64,000 bases of DNA from Bacteroidota bacterium (GTDB lineage Bacteria > Bacteroidota > Bacteroidia > Flavobacteriales > Flavobacteriaceae): the NCBI GenBank assembly GCA_022562895.1, contig JADFOK010000004.1, positions 1 to 64,000 on the forward strand, given 5' to 3'. Positions within the stretch are counted from its first letter, which is position 1. Every line of letters starts with the position of its first letter. Both the position numbers and the translations under genes were made by a program. The notes beneath the pieces were generated by a model. The model was not told where the DNA came from. It saw only the letters and a list, made by a program, of their open reading frames with translations, and did not search any database. This document shows, in pieces, positions 1 through 8,140 of the stretch.

Positions 1-2
1 TA

Positions 3-155
3 AGCCTAAGCCTTTGGGATTATATTTTTAAGACTAATTATGTACCTGAAGACAGTGGAACGATAGAACTGGGTTTCCCGGATGAAGAAACATTTCCAAA
101 AGGATTTTTCAGGCAAATAATCTACGGCTTTGGGAAAGATAAGAATAAGTTTTAA
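3..155 (+). CDS. 3' end of an unidentified gene (partial)
   Basis: An open frame runs from the left edge of the window to a TAA at 153-155 and encodes about 50 C-terminal residues, including a segment reading LGFPDEETFPKGFF and ending GFGKDKNKF. The start lies outside the window. I do not recognise the family and no catalytic motif is visible. Its stop overlaps the stop of the convergent gene at 152-1024 by a few bases, so the two genes end tail to tail without a terminator between them. Confidence 0.6.
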   Translation, partial: SLSLWDYIFKTNYVPEDSGTIELGFPDEETFPKGFFRQIIYGFGKDKNKF

Positions 156-1024
156 TTAAAATAATAAGCTATTATTTGCATTTCATCATCTCCGGATCCT
201 ATATATATTCGTGACTCCCCTGACCCACTAGTATCATCAACTTCTAATTTTCCAGCAAACAATGCGACATAGGTTCCAGCGTTTAATATTATAAAATCTG
301 AAGCTGTATTTTTAAAATTTAGATAAGATCCACGTTCTGCATGAGCATTATTGTAAAATTGCCCATTAAGAGCTATTAGCCCACCCCATTCGAGACAGCT
401 GTCACCAGTAGGAGTTGTATCTATACACCAGGGTTCATCATTATTTACCCCAAGACCATTGATATAATCACCATTTCCATCAAGTATCAATGCCGCTCCA
501 TAGTTTCCACCACCATCAACTGGTCTGAAATAAACTCCTGTTTGAATAATTTTTGAACGTTGGTCCTCTATTCTTTTTTTCTTTTGATGTTGAACATGGT
601 AGACCGACCAGGTAACGGAATAATTTATCTCCAGGATAGCTTTATCTGTTAAAGTAAAAATAAAACTCGGGTCATTCAGTATACCAGCTGGGTTGTAACC
701 AAGACCAGTCCCAACTTGACTAATTTGACTAGTGGGGTCTTCACTGTCATTTAAATAATTATCTGTGTCTACTAAAATTTCAAAACCATCATCTCCCAAT
801 GAACCCAAGATTAAATCACCACTAGCATTAACATATACCCTTGTCGTTGAATCATCACCAAAATTATTTATATTATTTGTATCATTTAAACCATCAATTC
901 TAACATTTTCGGTAGATCCTGCCACATGAACTTCTTGTTGTGGGTTTGTTGTATTAATTCCTACCTGAGCAATAACTTCAGAAAGAGTAAATACTAACAT
1001 AAATGTTAAAAATATATACTTCAT
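152..1024 (-). CDS. exported VGIGT-motif protein, paralogue 3 of a tandem array
   Basis: A 290-residue protein with a signal peptide (about residues 1-19, ending VIAQ), followed directly by the motif QVGINTTNPQQEVHVAG. Motifs of this kind open many exported Bacteroidota proteins, including those annotated as tail-fibre-domain or hypothetical proteins. The rest looks beta-rich and has two Cys near residues 200 and 208 (WCIDTT, SCLEWG). No T9SS C-terminal domain is evident. It starts 5 bp after its upstream paralogue and is probably the last gene of a three-gene operon. The shared N-terminus and divergent C-terminal halves suggest duplicated surface or envelope proteins. Function unknown. Confidence 0.75.
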   Translation of the reverse strand: MKYIFLTFMLVFTLSEVIAQVGINTTNPQQEVHVAGSTENVRIDGLNDTNNINNFGDDSTTRVYVNASGDLILGSLGDDGFEILVDTDNYLNDSEDPTSQISQVGTGLGYNPAGILNDPSFIFTLTDKAILEINYSVTWSVYHVQHQKKKRIEDQRSKIIQTGVYFRPVDGGGNYGAALILDGNGDYINGLGVNNDEPWCIDTTPTGDSCLEWGGLIALNGQFYNNAHAERGSYLNFKNTASDFIILNAGTYVALFAGKLEVDDTSGSGESRIYIGSGDDEMQIIAYYFN

Positions 1025-1029
1025 GGTAA

Positions 1030-1818
1030 TTAATTATAAATTCTTATTTTTAAATAATCTGGAAGACCACCAAAACCTACGCTGGTATAACTAGCTTCAT
1101 TGTCGTTGATAACTCCGTAAAAAATAATTTTATGGGTGCCAGCTGGTATTGTTAAATATCCCTGTCCGTTCATGTAGGGGAAACCTTCTATTCCTCCAAC
1201 AAGTGTTTCATAATACTGTCCCTTTTTACCGTATATTTTGCTCATTTCACTACCGGTCAACCCATCACTATTTATATCTATACGAAAATAAGCAACCATA
1301 TTTATTGCCTGACCATAATCAACATCTATATAAGGAGGAGGATTAGCAGACATGTCTTCACCTTTAACATATAATGTTATTCCATATTTCACTTCAATAA
1401 GTGCATCTTGAGGAACTGTAAAAGAAATATTTGTTATTTCTCCTTCAACATATGATTGACTAGTATTATTGTTAATTACAATTCCCGTGGTATTGATTTC
1501 GTCAGGGACTGAATAACCGTAAGGGTTATCATCTACAAAATTATGAAGGTCTATTAAAAAATTAAAGGGTCCGCTAGTACCACTACCTCCTGATCCATAA
1601 CTTATTGTTATATCTCCACTAAGATCAACAAAAGTGAATGCAGGTTTTATTCCATCATTTTCACCAGAACTATTAATAGAATTTAATTTTTCTATTCTAA
1701 TGGTAGAATTAGCCCCTGCAATATGCAATTCTTCCATAGGACTAATTGTTCCGATACCAACCTGAGCACTACATAGTGAGCTTAGCGAAATAATAATAAA
1801 TAAATAGTTTTTTCTCAT
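1030..1818 (-). CDS. exported VGIGT-motif protein, paralogue 2 of a tandem array
   Basis: A 262-residue protein with a signal peptide ending CSAQ and the motif VGIGTISPMEELHIAG, then IRIEKLNS, matching its two neighbours in position. A Gly/Ser-rich spacer (GSGGSGTSG) separates the N-terminal block from a beta-rich C-terminal domain of about 180 residues, which ends PDYLKIRIYN. It lies 18 bp after the upstream paralogue and 5 bp before the next. The similarity is strongest in the first 50 residues, so the N-terminal block may be a shared export or assembly module with variable heads. Function unknown. Confidence 0.75.
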   Translation of the reverse strand: MRKNYLFIIISLSSLCSAQVGIGTISPMEELHIAGANSTIRIEKLNSINSSGENDGIKPAFTFVDLSGDITISYGSGGSGTSGPFNFLIDLHNFVDDNPYGYSVPDEINTTGIVINNNTSQSYVEGEITNISFTVPQDALIEVKYGITLYVKGEDMSANPPPYIDVDYGQAINMVAYFRIDINSDGLTGSEMSKIYGKKGQYYETLVGGIEGFPYMNGQGYLTIPAGTHKIIFYGVINDNEASYTSVGFGGLPDYLKIRIYN

Positions 1819-1836
1819 AATCTTTTATTGGCCCAA

Positions 1837-2553
1837 TTAATGCAACCTTGCAAAAATAAAATCCTGCCCGGTTGCAAATTCTACATAAGTGCTTTCAGAT
1901 ATGTTACCAAGACCTGCGTTAATATCTGAAGATACAGCACCATTAAATTTAATATCATATGTTCCAGCAGCAGGCAATGTAATGTATGTAGTGCATGAGT
2001 TGTAAAAAGTTCCAGCAACACTATTTACTGAAAAACTTGTATAACATTTTGAAGTAGGACCATACTTTCTAGTTTGTCCAGTTACTGTAATATAAGTTTC
2101 TATTCTTCTTGCCAGACCATCTGTTATTATTGTTTTAGAAGCGTTTAAGTATACATCATAACTTATATTATACTTTAACTCTAAAACGGAAGGTCTATTT
2201 ACAGTGATTGTATAGGTGTCTATTACGGTACTCTCAATACCATCTATATCATTAGTTAAAAGAGTTACAGAACTATTGGGAAGTATAGCATCATTAAAAG
2301 CGTCTATATCTTCACTATTTATCAAGGGTTTAAATAATAATATAAAATCACCGTTTTTATCTACGTATAAAGGATATGTTTCAGTCCCGCCACCATTATA
2401 AGAATTATTAGTGGTATTTAAACTTTCAACTCTTAAAGTGCCTGTTGAAGATGCAATATGAAGTTTTTGTTGGGGGTCTGTAGTGCCAATCCCCACCTGA
2501 GCATTGTTGTTTTGAAAAAACAATAAAAACAATATGACCCCAACTATTTTCAA
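1837..2553 (-). CDS. exported VGIGT-motif protein, paralogue 1 of a tandem array
   Basis: A 238-residue protein with a signal peptide (MKIVGVILFLLFFQNNNAQ) followed by VGIGTTDPQQKLHIAS and LRVESLNTTN. The start appears to be TTG at 2551-2553: no ATG or GTG lies in frame between it and the previous stop, and the signal peptide begins exactly there. The C-terminal part is beta-rich with two Cys (KCYTSF, NSCTTY) that could form a disulfide. It is the first gene of the three-gene array. An inverted repeat lies about 90 bp upstream. Function unknown. Confidence 0.72.
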   Translation of the reverse strand: MKIVGVILFLLFFQNNNAQVGIGTTDPQQKLHIASSTGTLRVESLNTTNNSYNGGGTETYPLYVDKNGDFILLFKPLINSEDIDAFNDAILPNSSVTLLTNDIDGIESTVIDTYTITVNRPSVLELKYNISYDVYLNASKTIITDGLARRIETYITVTGQTRKYGPTSKCYTSFSVNSVAGTFYNSCTTYITLPAAGTYDIKFNGAVSSDINAGLGNISESTYVEFATGQDFIFARLH

Positions 2554-3112
2554 AATTAAATATCTTGATAGTGTTATTAATTAACTATCTATCTATAAGT
2601 ATTAATAAGGGGCTAGATAAAAATCGAAAAGATGAATAGACAAGTTACAAAAAAATTGTAACTTAAGATATAACCGTGCTAACTATTAACACATTAAAAT
2701 ATTATATCATAGGTTATATTACTTTTTTATTAAAATAAAAAATGCCCCAACATCAATTAAATTAACTGTACTAAAATTACAAAAAAATCAATCAAAAGAT
2801 TTTCAAACAAGAACCTTTTAGTTAAACTGTAATGAATACTCGTTTAATTACTCATTAATATAAAAATTATAAAGTTATATTGTAGGATTACTATGTGGAA
2901 ATAAATACCTATATAGCTAATTATCAGGTAATTTCTTAATATTTATCTGTAAGAGTAAAAGCGTAATATGTAATTTACTAATCCTGTTTAAACTCTTGAA
3001 TAAACTGTATATTATGGAATCATTAAAGCGAAAGGATGAATTGTAAAGAGGAAAATAGCTAAAAAATAAATATCATATATTTAGAAAAATTTAATTCTTA
3101 ATATTTATTGTT
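2554..3112. other. AT-rich divergent intergenic region
   Basis: This 559-bp gap separates the leftward VGIGT array from the rightward LVIVD-repeat gene and must hold both promoters. It is very AT-rich. The only clear structure is a perfect 9-bp inverted repeat at 2642-2664. I see no coding frame with a credible start, no tRNA and no convincing TAnnTTTG box. Confidence 0.5.
2642..2664. promoter_or_regulatory. inverted repeat AAGTTACAA-N5-TTGTAACTT
   Basis: Two perfect 9-bp arms separated by AAAAA lie about 90 bp upstream of the first VGIGT gene. There is no T-run on either side, so it is more likely an operator or a 5'-leader hairpin than a terminator. The regulator is unknown. Confidence 0.4.
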
Positions 3113-4360
3113 ATGAAAAAAGTACTATTCTTATTTTTATTAATTCCCCTTTTTACTTTTGCACAAACTATTACTTTAAAAGGGCAACTTACTACGGGAA
3201 ATTCCGGAACCGATATTTGGGAATATGTAGATGAAATTACAGGTAAAGTTTATGCAATTGTAGGAGGTAACGGCGGAATGTCTATAGTTGATGTTACCGA
3301 TCCAACTTCGCCAGTACAAATTGATTTTATAACTTCTGTTCCAGGTTTTGATGTAAAGGTATGGAGCCATTATGTTTATTGTTCTACGAGTGGTGGTGGT
3401 ACCGGTTTTATTGTAGATATCGAAGACCCAACTAATGCACAGGTTGTAGGTACATTTCCTTCCGGACATAATATTTTCATTGATGATAGGGGATATATGT
3501 ATAATTCCTCTCCAGGAGTTAGAATTTATGATTTAAATCCAGATCCTACATCTCCCTTGTTTTTAACACAAGTAGGAAACGGAGGCCACGACGTTACTGT
3601 AAGGGGTAATTTAATGATTGATTGTCATGGAGGATCGGCAACAAATTTATATGACGTTACTGATCCATCAGCACCTATATTACTTTCATCGATAACAGAT
3701 CCTACTATTTCTTACCATCACCAGGGGGATATTTCATCAGATGGTAATTACCTCTATATCAATGATGAACTTGGCAATCATCCTCAAGCCGATATTAGTG
3801 TTTGGGATATTTCGGATATTGCAAATCCAGTAAGAGTTAATGAGACTGCCGACCCTAATTCAACGCCACATAATCTTTATGTAATTGGCAATTATGCTTA
3901 TTCTGCTCATTATTCAGCCGGATTTCGGGTATTTGATATAACCGATCCTTCCAATCTGGTTTTAATAGACGAGTACGATACCAGTAATACAAATGGTGAA
4001 GGATTTACAGGGGCGTTTGGAATTTATCCATCACCTGTAACAGGCAACATTTATATTAATGATAGGTCTGGTGGAGGTGTTATGATATTTGGATTTAGTG
4101 AATTACTTTCTGTTGAAGACAAGGTTAATTCTTTTACCTTTTCAGTGTATCCAAACCCAACAAGCGACAAAATAAATATTAATGCTGCTAATTTTGAAAT
4201 AAACACTATTTCTTTATTTGATATTCAGGGAAGAAAACTTGAAGAAATTAATAATCTTAATATTCTTAGTAATTATGAATTAGACCTTTCAAAATATAAT
4301 TCGGGGATTTATTTTATTAATGTAAACAACAGGCAAACAAAAAAAGTAATCTTAAATTAA
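3113..4360 (+). CDS. T9SS-exported LVIVD-repeat / choice-of-anchor B family protein
   Basis: A 415-residue exported protein with a signal peptide (residues 1-17, ending FTFAQ). It has several repeats of the form VDVTDPTSPVQI, IVDIEDPTNAQVV, YDVTDPSAPILL, WDISDIANPVRV and FDITDPSNLVLI. These are LVIVD-type beta-propeller blades, as in proteins annotated choice-of-anchor B. Conserved His residues occur around GHDVTV, YHHQGD and HNLYV. Residues from about 345 form a type A T9SS sorting domain (VYPNPTSDKINI ... LYDIQG-like ... SGIYFINV ... KKVILN). It is therefore predicted to cross the outer membrane by type IX secretion and be surface-attached or released. The ligand is unknown. Confidence 0.85.
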   Translation: MKKVLFLFLLIPLFTFAQTITLKGQLTTGNSGTDIWEYVDEITGKVYAIVGGNGGMSIVDVTDPTSPVQIDFITSVPGFDVKVWSHYVYCSTSGGGTGFIVDIEDPTNAQVVGTFPSGHNIFIDDRGYMYNSSPGVRIYDLNPDPTSPLFLTQVGNGGHDVTVRGNLMIDCHGGSATNLYDVTDPSAPILLSSITDPTISYHHQGDISSDGNYLYINDELGNHPQADISVWDISDIANPVRVNETADPNSTPHNLYVIGNYAYSAHYSAGFRVFDITDPSNLVLIDEYDTSNTNGEGFTGAFGIYPSPVTGNIYINDRSGGGVMIFGFSELLSVEDKVNSFTFSVYPNPTSDKININAANFEINTISLFDIQGRKLEEINNLNILSNYELDLSKYNSGIYFINVNNRQTKKVILN

Positions 4361-4376
4361 AATTTAACAATTATTA

Positions 4377-4748
4377 CTATAGATTACACCAGGCAATATA
4401 GCCACCATCTAAATCGTATAATTTGGTAAAGCCTAGTTCTTTAAGAATTATTGCAGACATATTGCTACGGCTTCCAGAGCGACAATAAACATAAACAGGC
4501 TTGTCTTTATCTAATTTTTTAAAGGCCTGTTTAAATTTTTCCTGATCAAAATAATCGATGTTTATAGCATTATCAATATATCCGGCATTGTATTCTTCCG
4601 GAGTACGAACATCGACCAGCTGTACTGTTTTTCCAACAACAGCTTCTTTAAAATTTGCAACATCAATAACCTGAATGTTTTCTGTTTGTTGGGCTGAAAT
4701 TAAAATAGTTGAACTTAGAAATAATAAGGGAAGAAGTATTTTTTTCAT
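4377..4748 (-). CDS. periplasmic rhodanese-like sulfurtransferase
   Basis: A 123-residue single rhodanese domain behind a cleavable signal peptide (residues 1-19, ending ISAQ). The active-site loop is YVYCRSGSRS, with the catalytic Cys that carries a persulfide, preceded by the usual VDVRTPEEYNAGYIDNAINID. It is the last gene of a leftward set with a cytoplasmic rhodanese, an MBL-fold/rhodanese enzyme and a TauE-type exporter. A role in moving sulfane sulfur in the periplasm is likely. Family identity is firm; the sulfur donor and acceptor are not known. Confidence 0.88.
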   Translation of the reverse strand: MKKILLPLLFLSSTILISAQQTENIQVIDVANFKEAVVGKTVQLVDVRTPEEYNAGYIDNAINIDYFDQEKFKQAFKKLDKDKPVYVYCRSGSRSNMSAIILKELGFTKLYDLDGGYIAWCNL

Positions 4749-4881
4749 TTGAAAAATATTTGTTAATACTAAATTATTTTTTATAATAAAAATGAATTAG
4801 ACGTTTAGAACATATTATTTCCTTGATAACCAATCAGTTAATTTATTAATAGTAATATATTTTTAATCTTATAAGGTATTA

Positions 4882-5202
4882 TTATTCTGATGGACTTACT
4901 ATTTCCCCTTCCCACTTAATGATTCCTTCCAATAGATTGTAAGTGGTATTAATTCCTTTTGATTCAAGAATTAGACAGGCTTGTATACTTCTATTCCCAC
5001 TTCTACAATAGACATAGTAATTTTTATTCTTATCTAACTTTTCAATTTCTTGTATAAACGATGGGGGATTAAGAACATCCATTAAAACAGCGTTCTCTAT
5101 AATTCCATCAGCCCATTCACTTGGAGATCTTGAATCAATGATTACTGCACATGTGTCATTGGCAAGTAATTCTCTCCATTCTAATTGAGTAATACTTTTC
5201 AT
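4882..5202 (-). CDS. cytoplasmic single-domain rhodanese
   Basis: A 106-residue rhodanese domain without a signal peptide. It has the entry motif IIDSRSPSEWADGIIENAVLMD and the active-site loop YVYCRSGNRS with the catalytic Cys. It starts 5 bp downstream of the MBL-fold/rhodanese gene and is almost certainly co-transcribed with it. In this context it probably passes sulfane sulfur from persulfides, for example to glutathione-like or protein thiols, as part of sulfide detoxification. Confidence 0.88.
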   Translation of the reverse strand: MKSITQLEWRELLANDTCAVIIDSRSPSEWADGIIENAVLMDVLNPPSFIQEIEKLDKNKNYYVYCRSGNRSIQACLILESKGINTTYNLLEGIIKWEGEIVSPSE

Positions 5203-5207
5203 TTCAA

Positions 5208-6623
5208 TTATTTTAGGGTTGTTGGGGAAATATTATCTGTTACCGAAATTCCAACTTTTTTAATTGCTTTAAATCCGCCGGCAATATCTATAATGTTATG
5301 GATTCCTCTACTTTTTAAAATAGAAGATGCAATCATAGAACGATATCCTCCAGCACAATGAACATATAAAATATCTTCGGTTGGAAAATCTGTTAAGTAG
5401 TTATTAAGAAAATCAAGAGGAGTATTTTTAGCTTTTTCTATGTGTTCAGGCTGGTATTCAGACTCCTTTCGCACATCAAACACATGAACCGGGTCTTTTT
5501 CTATAACTTTTTTAAATTCCAATGCGGGAATAGAAGTTACAGTATCATAATCCCTACCAGTATCCTTCCAGGCTTCAAATCCTCCATTTAAAAATCCTAA
5601 TGTATTGTCAAAACCTACTCTTGAAAGTCTAGTTATTGCTTCTTCCTGGCGTTCTTTGGGTGTAACTAATAAAATAGACTGTTTTACATCTGATATTAAA
5701 GTACCTACCCAAGGAGCAAAATTACCATCCAATCCTATAAAGATAGAACGGGGGATATGACCTTTTGCAAAATCATCTTGATGGCGTACATCTAAAATTA
5801 TAGCACCGGATTCATTTGCTAGTGTTTCAAAGGCTTCTGGAGACAATGGGTTATTAGCTTTTTCCATTATTGTTTCAATACTGTCATACCCTTTAATATT
5901 TAAAAGAACATTTTGAGGGAAATAAGCTGGAGGTGCATTTAAGCCGGTTAATAATTCTTTTATAAACTCCTCTTTAGTCATATCTGCTCTTAGGGCGTAG
6001 TTTACCTCTTTTTGATGGCCTAATGAATCGGTAGTTTCTTTACTCATATTCTTTCCACAGGCAGAACCGGCACCATGAGTGGGGTATACTATTAGGTCAT
6101 CACTTAGTGGCATAATTTTGTTTCGTAGTGAATCAAATAGATAACCCGCAAGCTTTTCTTTAGTAAGTTCTGAAGCCATTTCTTGAGCCAAATCGGGTCT
6201 ACCCACATCACCAATAAACAAAGTATCTCCTGTAACAATACCGTGTTCTTTTCCGTTTTCATCAATAAGCAAATATGTGGTACTTTCCATAGTATGCCCC
6301 GGAGTATGAATCACTTTTATTTTATAATCACCAACTTCAAAAATCTGATTGTCTTCGGCAATTATCGCTTCATACCCAGGATTAGCAGTTGGACCAAATA
6401 TTATTTTAGCTCCGGTTTTTTTCCTTAAGTCTAAATGACCACTTACAAAATCGGCATGGAAGTGTGTTTCAAAAATATATTTAATTTTTGCATCATCTAA
6501 TCTTGCACGATTAATATAAGGTTGTACTTCCCGTAATGGATCAATAACAACAGCTTCGCCTTTACTTTCAATATAATAGGCAGCATGTGCTAAACATCCG
6601 GTATATATCTGCTCTATCTTCAT
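5208..6623 (-). CDS. MBL-fold hydrolase with two rhodanese domains (persulfide dioxygenase-like)
   Basis: A 471-residue cytoplasmic protein. Residues about 1-245 form a metallo-beta-lactamase fold with the metal motif THFHADFVSGH (H54, H56, D58, H63), then HTPGHT and GDTLFIGDVGRPDL, as in ETHE1/CstB-type persulfide dioxygenases. Two rhodanese domains follow. The first (about 265-355) has no Cys in the active-site position (ILLVTPKERQ) and is probably structural. The second keeps the Cys (YVHCAGGYRS, C423). Expected reaction: oxidation of a low-molecular-weight or protein persulfide to sulfite, linked to sulfur transfer. The gene has its own promoter with a CRP-like dyad. Confidence 0.88.
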   Translation of the reverse strand: MKIEQIYTGCLAHAAYYIESKGEAVVIDPLREVQPYINRARLDDAKIKYIFETHFHADFVSGHLDLRKKTGAKIIFGPTANPGYEAIIAEDNQIFEVGDYKIKVIHTPGHTMESTTYLLIDENGKEHGIVTGDTLFIGDVGRPDLAQEMASELTKEKLAGYLFDSLRNKIMPLSDDLIVYPTHGAGSACGKNMSKETTDSLGHQKEVNYALRADMTKEEFIKELLTGLNAPPAYFPQNVLLNIKGYDSIETIMEKANNPLSPEAFETLANESGAIILDVRHQDDFAKGHIPRSIFIGLDGNFAPWVGTLISDVKQSILLVTPKERQEEAITRLSRVGFDNTLGFLNGGFEAWKDTGRDYDTVTSIPALEFKKVIEKDPVHVFDVRKESEYQPEHIEKAKNTPLDFLNNYLTDFPTEDILYVHCAGGYRSMIASSILKSRGIHNIIDIAGGFKAIKKVGISVTDNISPTTLK

Positions 6624-6652
6624 ATTCTTTACTTTATAAGTAATTCAAGGAT

Positions 6653-6695
6653 CAAATATATTGTTCTTTATCATAATTACAGTAACATAAGTTAT
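6653..6695 (-). promoter_or_regulatory. promoter of the MBL/rhodanese gene with CRP/FNR-like dyad
   Basis: On the minus strand a TATATTTG box (6653-6660) fits the Bacteroidota TAnnTTTG consensus and lies 29 bp before the ATG. Twenty-one bp upstream of the box is GTAAC-ATAA-GTTAT (6682-6695), a near-palindrome with FNR/CRP geometry. Its centre falls about 41 bp before the predicted start site, the position of a class II activator. Confidence 0.55.
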
Positions 6696-6752
6696 AATTG
6701 GTATTTTTTTGTGACTTCTTTAATAAATAACAAAATGTATTTTGAGAAATCC

Positions 6753-7559
6753 TTAAACAAAAAATTCTATATAAAATATAAATATTGCCATTACAATTAT
6801 AAAATATCCAAACCCTTTTTTAAGTTTTTCACCGTTAATAAAATTACTTAAGTAACTGCCAATAAAAATACCAATAAAAGCAAGAAGTGTAAAAACAAAT
6901 AAAAACATCCAATCAATTTCCATGATTAAGGCATCTCCTAGAAAGAACCCTATTAAAGATTTAACAGCAATAATAATTAGAGATGTTCCTATGGCAACCT
7001 TCATTTCTACATTTGCAAGGATAACAAGAGCTGGAATAATTAGGAATCCTCCTCCAGCACCAATTAATCCTGTAATGGCACCAACCAACAAGCCTTCAAT
7101 TAAAATTAACAGATGTCTGTATTTTATTCTTTTTGGTTTATCTAAGGGTTTATCTTTTTTACTTTTTATCATGGAATAAGCTGCAGGAAACATTAATAAA
7201 GCAAATAAACCAAACATTACCATACGGCGTGTAAAATCAAAATCTCCAAAAGTAAAAATCACATTTGGTAAGGCTGGAACTACAAATGTCCTAACAATTG
7301 AAACACCTATAATGGCAGGTATACCAAATACTATTGCTGTTTTCCAATCTACATACCCTTTAAAGTGTTGTTTTATACCTCCCACCAAAGCACTAGCTCC
7401 AACAATAAATAGAGAATATGCAGTTGCTGCTTTTTCTTCAATTGAAAATAAATACGCCAATATAGGGACTGCTAATATAGACCCACCCCCTCCTATTAGT
7501 CCAAGAGATACTCCAATGATTAAAGCACAAACATATCCTAATATTTCAAGTATTTCCAT
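6753..7559 (-). CDS. TauE/SafE-family sulfite or sulfur-anion exporter
   Basis: A polytopic inner-membrane protein of 268 residues with about eight hydrophobic segments and the two-fold repeat of the family: LIGGGGSILAVPIL near the N-terminus and LIGAGGGFLIIPAL after the middle loop. I start it at the ATG at 7557-7559 (MEILEILGYV). An in-frame start at 7604 exists, but a TAnnTTTG promoter box lies at 7581-7588, downstream of that codon, so the longer form could not be translated from this promoter. Lying before the persulfide-oxidising gene, it probably exports the sulfite or thiosulfate formed. Confidence 0.88.
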   Translation of the reverse strand: MEILEILGYVCALIIGVSLGLIGGGGSILAVPILAYLFSIEEKAATAYSLFIVGASALVGGIKQHFKGYVDWKTAIVFGIPAIIGVSIVRTFVVPALPNVIFTFGDFDFTRRMVMFGLFALLMFPAAYSMIKSKKDKPLDKPKRIKYRHLLILIEGLLVGAITGLIGAGGGFLIIPALVILANVEMKVAIGTSLIIIAVKSLIGFFLGDALIMEIDWMFLFVFTLLAFIGIFIGSYLSNFINGEKLKKGFGYFIIVMAIFIFYIEFFV

Positions 7560-7580
7560 GGTACAATAAAATAATAAGAG

Positions 7581-7624
7581 CAAAAGTAATCGAAAAGCTA
7601 ACAATATGCAGTAACAATAGTTAC
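7581..7624 (-). promoter_or_regulatory. promoter of the TauE-like gene with CRP/FNR-like dyad
   Basis: The minus strand carries TACTTTTG at 7581-7588, a full match to TAnnTTTG. Twenty-two bp upstream is GTAAC-AATA-GTTAC (7611-7624), a perfect 5+5 dyad. Motif and spacing match the promoter of the next gene (6653-6695), which points to one shared CRP/FNR-type activator. Confidence 0.6.
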
Positions 7625-7630
7625 AACCTT

Positions 7631-8011
7631 TTACTTTAAAATACCTTTTTCATATTTAATGAAAAAGTTTGCCCAAATAATTTTTGATAAGGCATACATT
7701 AACGGAGATAACACTAACAGTGAAATAAAGATTGCTGTTAGTAACATACCGGGTCCTACTTTTGGATAGAAAATTAATTTAAGAACCGATACAGCAACAA
7801 ACAAAATAACTCCTAATGCATAAACAACATAATACGAACCCTGATAAAAACTTGGTTCTATAGAAAATTTTATATTACATTTTGAGCAACGATCCTTCAC
7901 TTTACCCATAGTTGATAGTATATAAGGATGTCCATTAAAAAAAGAACCTTCTTGGCATCTAGGGCATTTCATTCTTATTATACTATACAGTTTGGTTCCT
8001 TTGCTTAACAT
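7631..8011 (-). CDS. DUF983 family membrane protein
   Basis: A 126-residue protein. Residues 14-46 form a zinc-ribbon-like segment with two CPxC/CxxC pairs (MKCPRCQEGSFF and DRCSKCNIKF). Two hydrophobic helices follow (about 57-78 and 85-110) and then a basic tail. This is the layout of the DUF983 family, whose function is unknown. It precedes the TauE-like gene in the same direction, but that gene has its own promoter, so a shared sulfur role is only suggested. Confidence 0.82.
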   Translation of the reverse strand: MLSKGTKLYSIIRMKCPRCQEGSFFNGHPYILSTMGKVKDRCSKCNIKFSIEPSFYQGSYYVVYALGVILFVAVSVLKLIFYPKVGPGMLLTAIFISLLVLSPLMYALSKIIWANFFIKYEKGILK

Positions 8012-8078
8012 TTCACTAAATTTTGGGCGAAATTAAGGAGACATTTATAATATTTCGATAATAAAAGCTAATAAATTA

Positions 8079-8110
8079 AAAAAGAGCTACATTTTTTAGT
8101 AGCTCTTTTT
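8079..8110 (-). terminator. intrinsic terminator of the 1203-aa subtilase gene
   Basis: The arms AAAAAGAGCTAC (8079-8090) and GTAGCTCTTTTT (8099-8110) are perfectly complementary over 12 bp around an 8-nt loop. They lie 30 bp after the stop of the leftward gene and end in a U-run on the minus strand. Confidence 0.85.
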
Positions 8111-8140
8111 AGAATTTATATAAAAAATTAATTTACAAGA

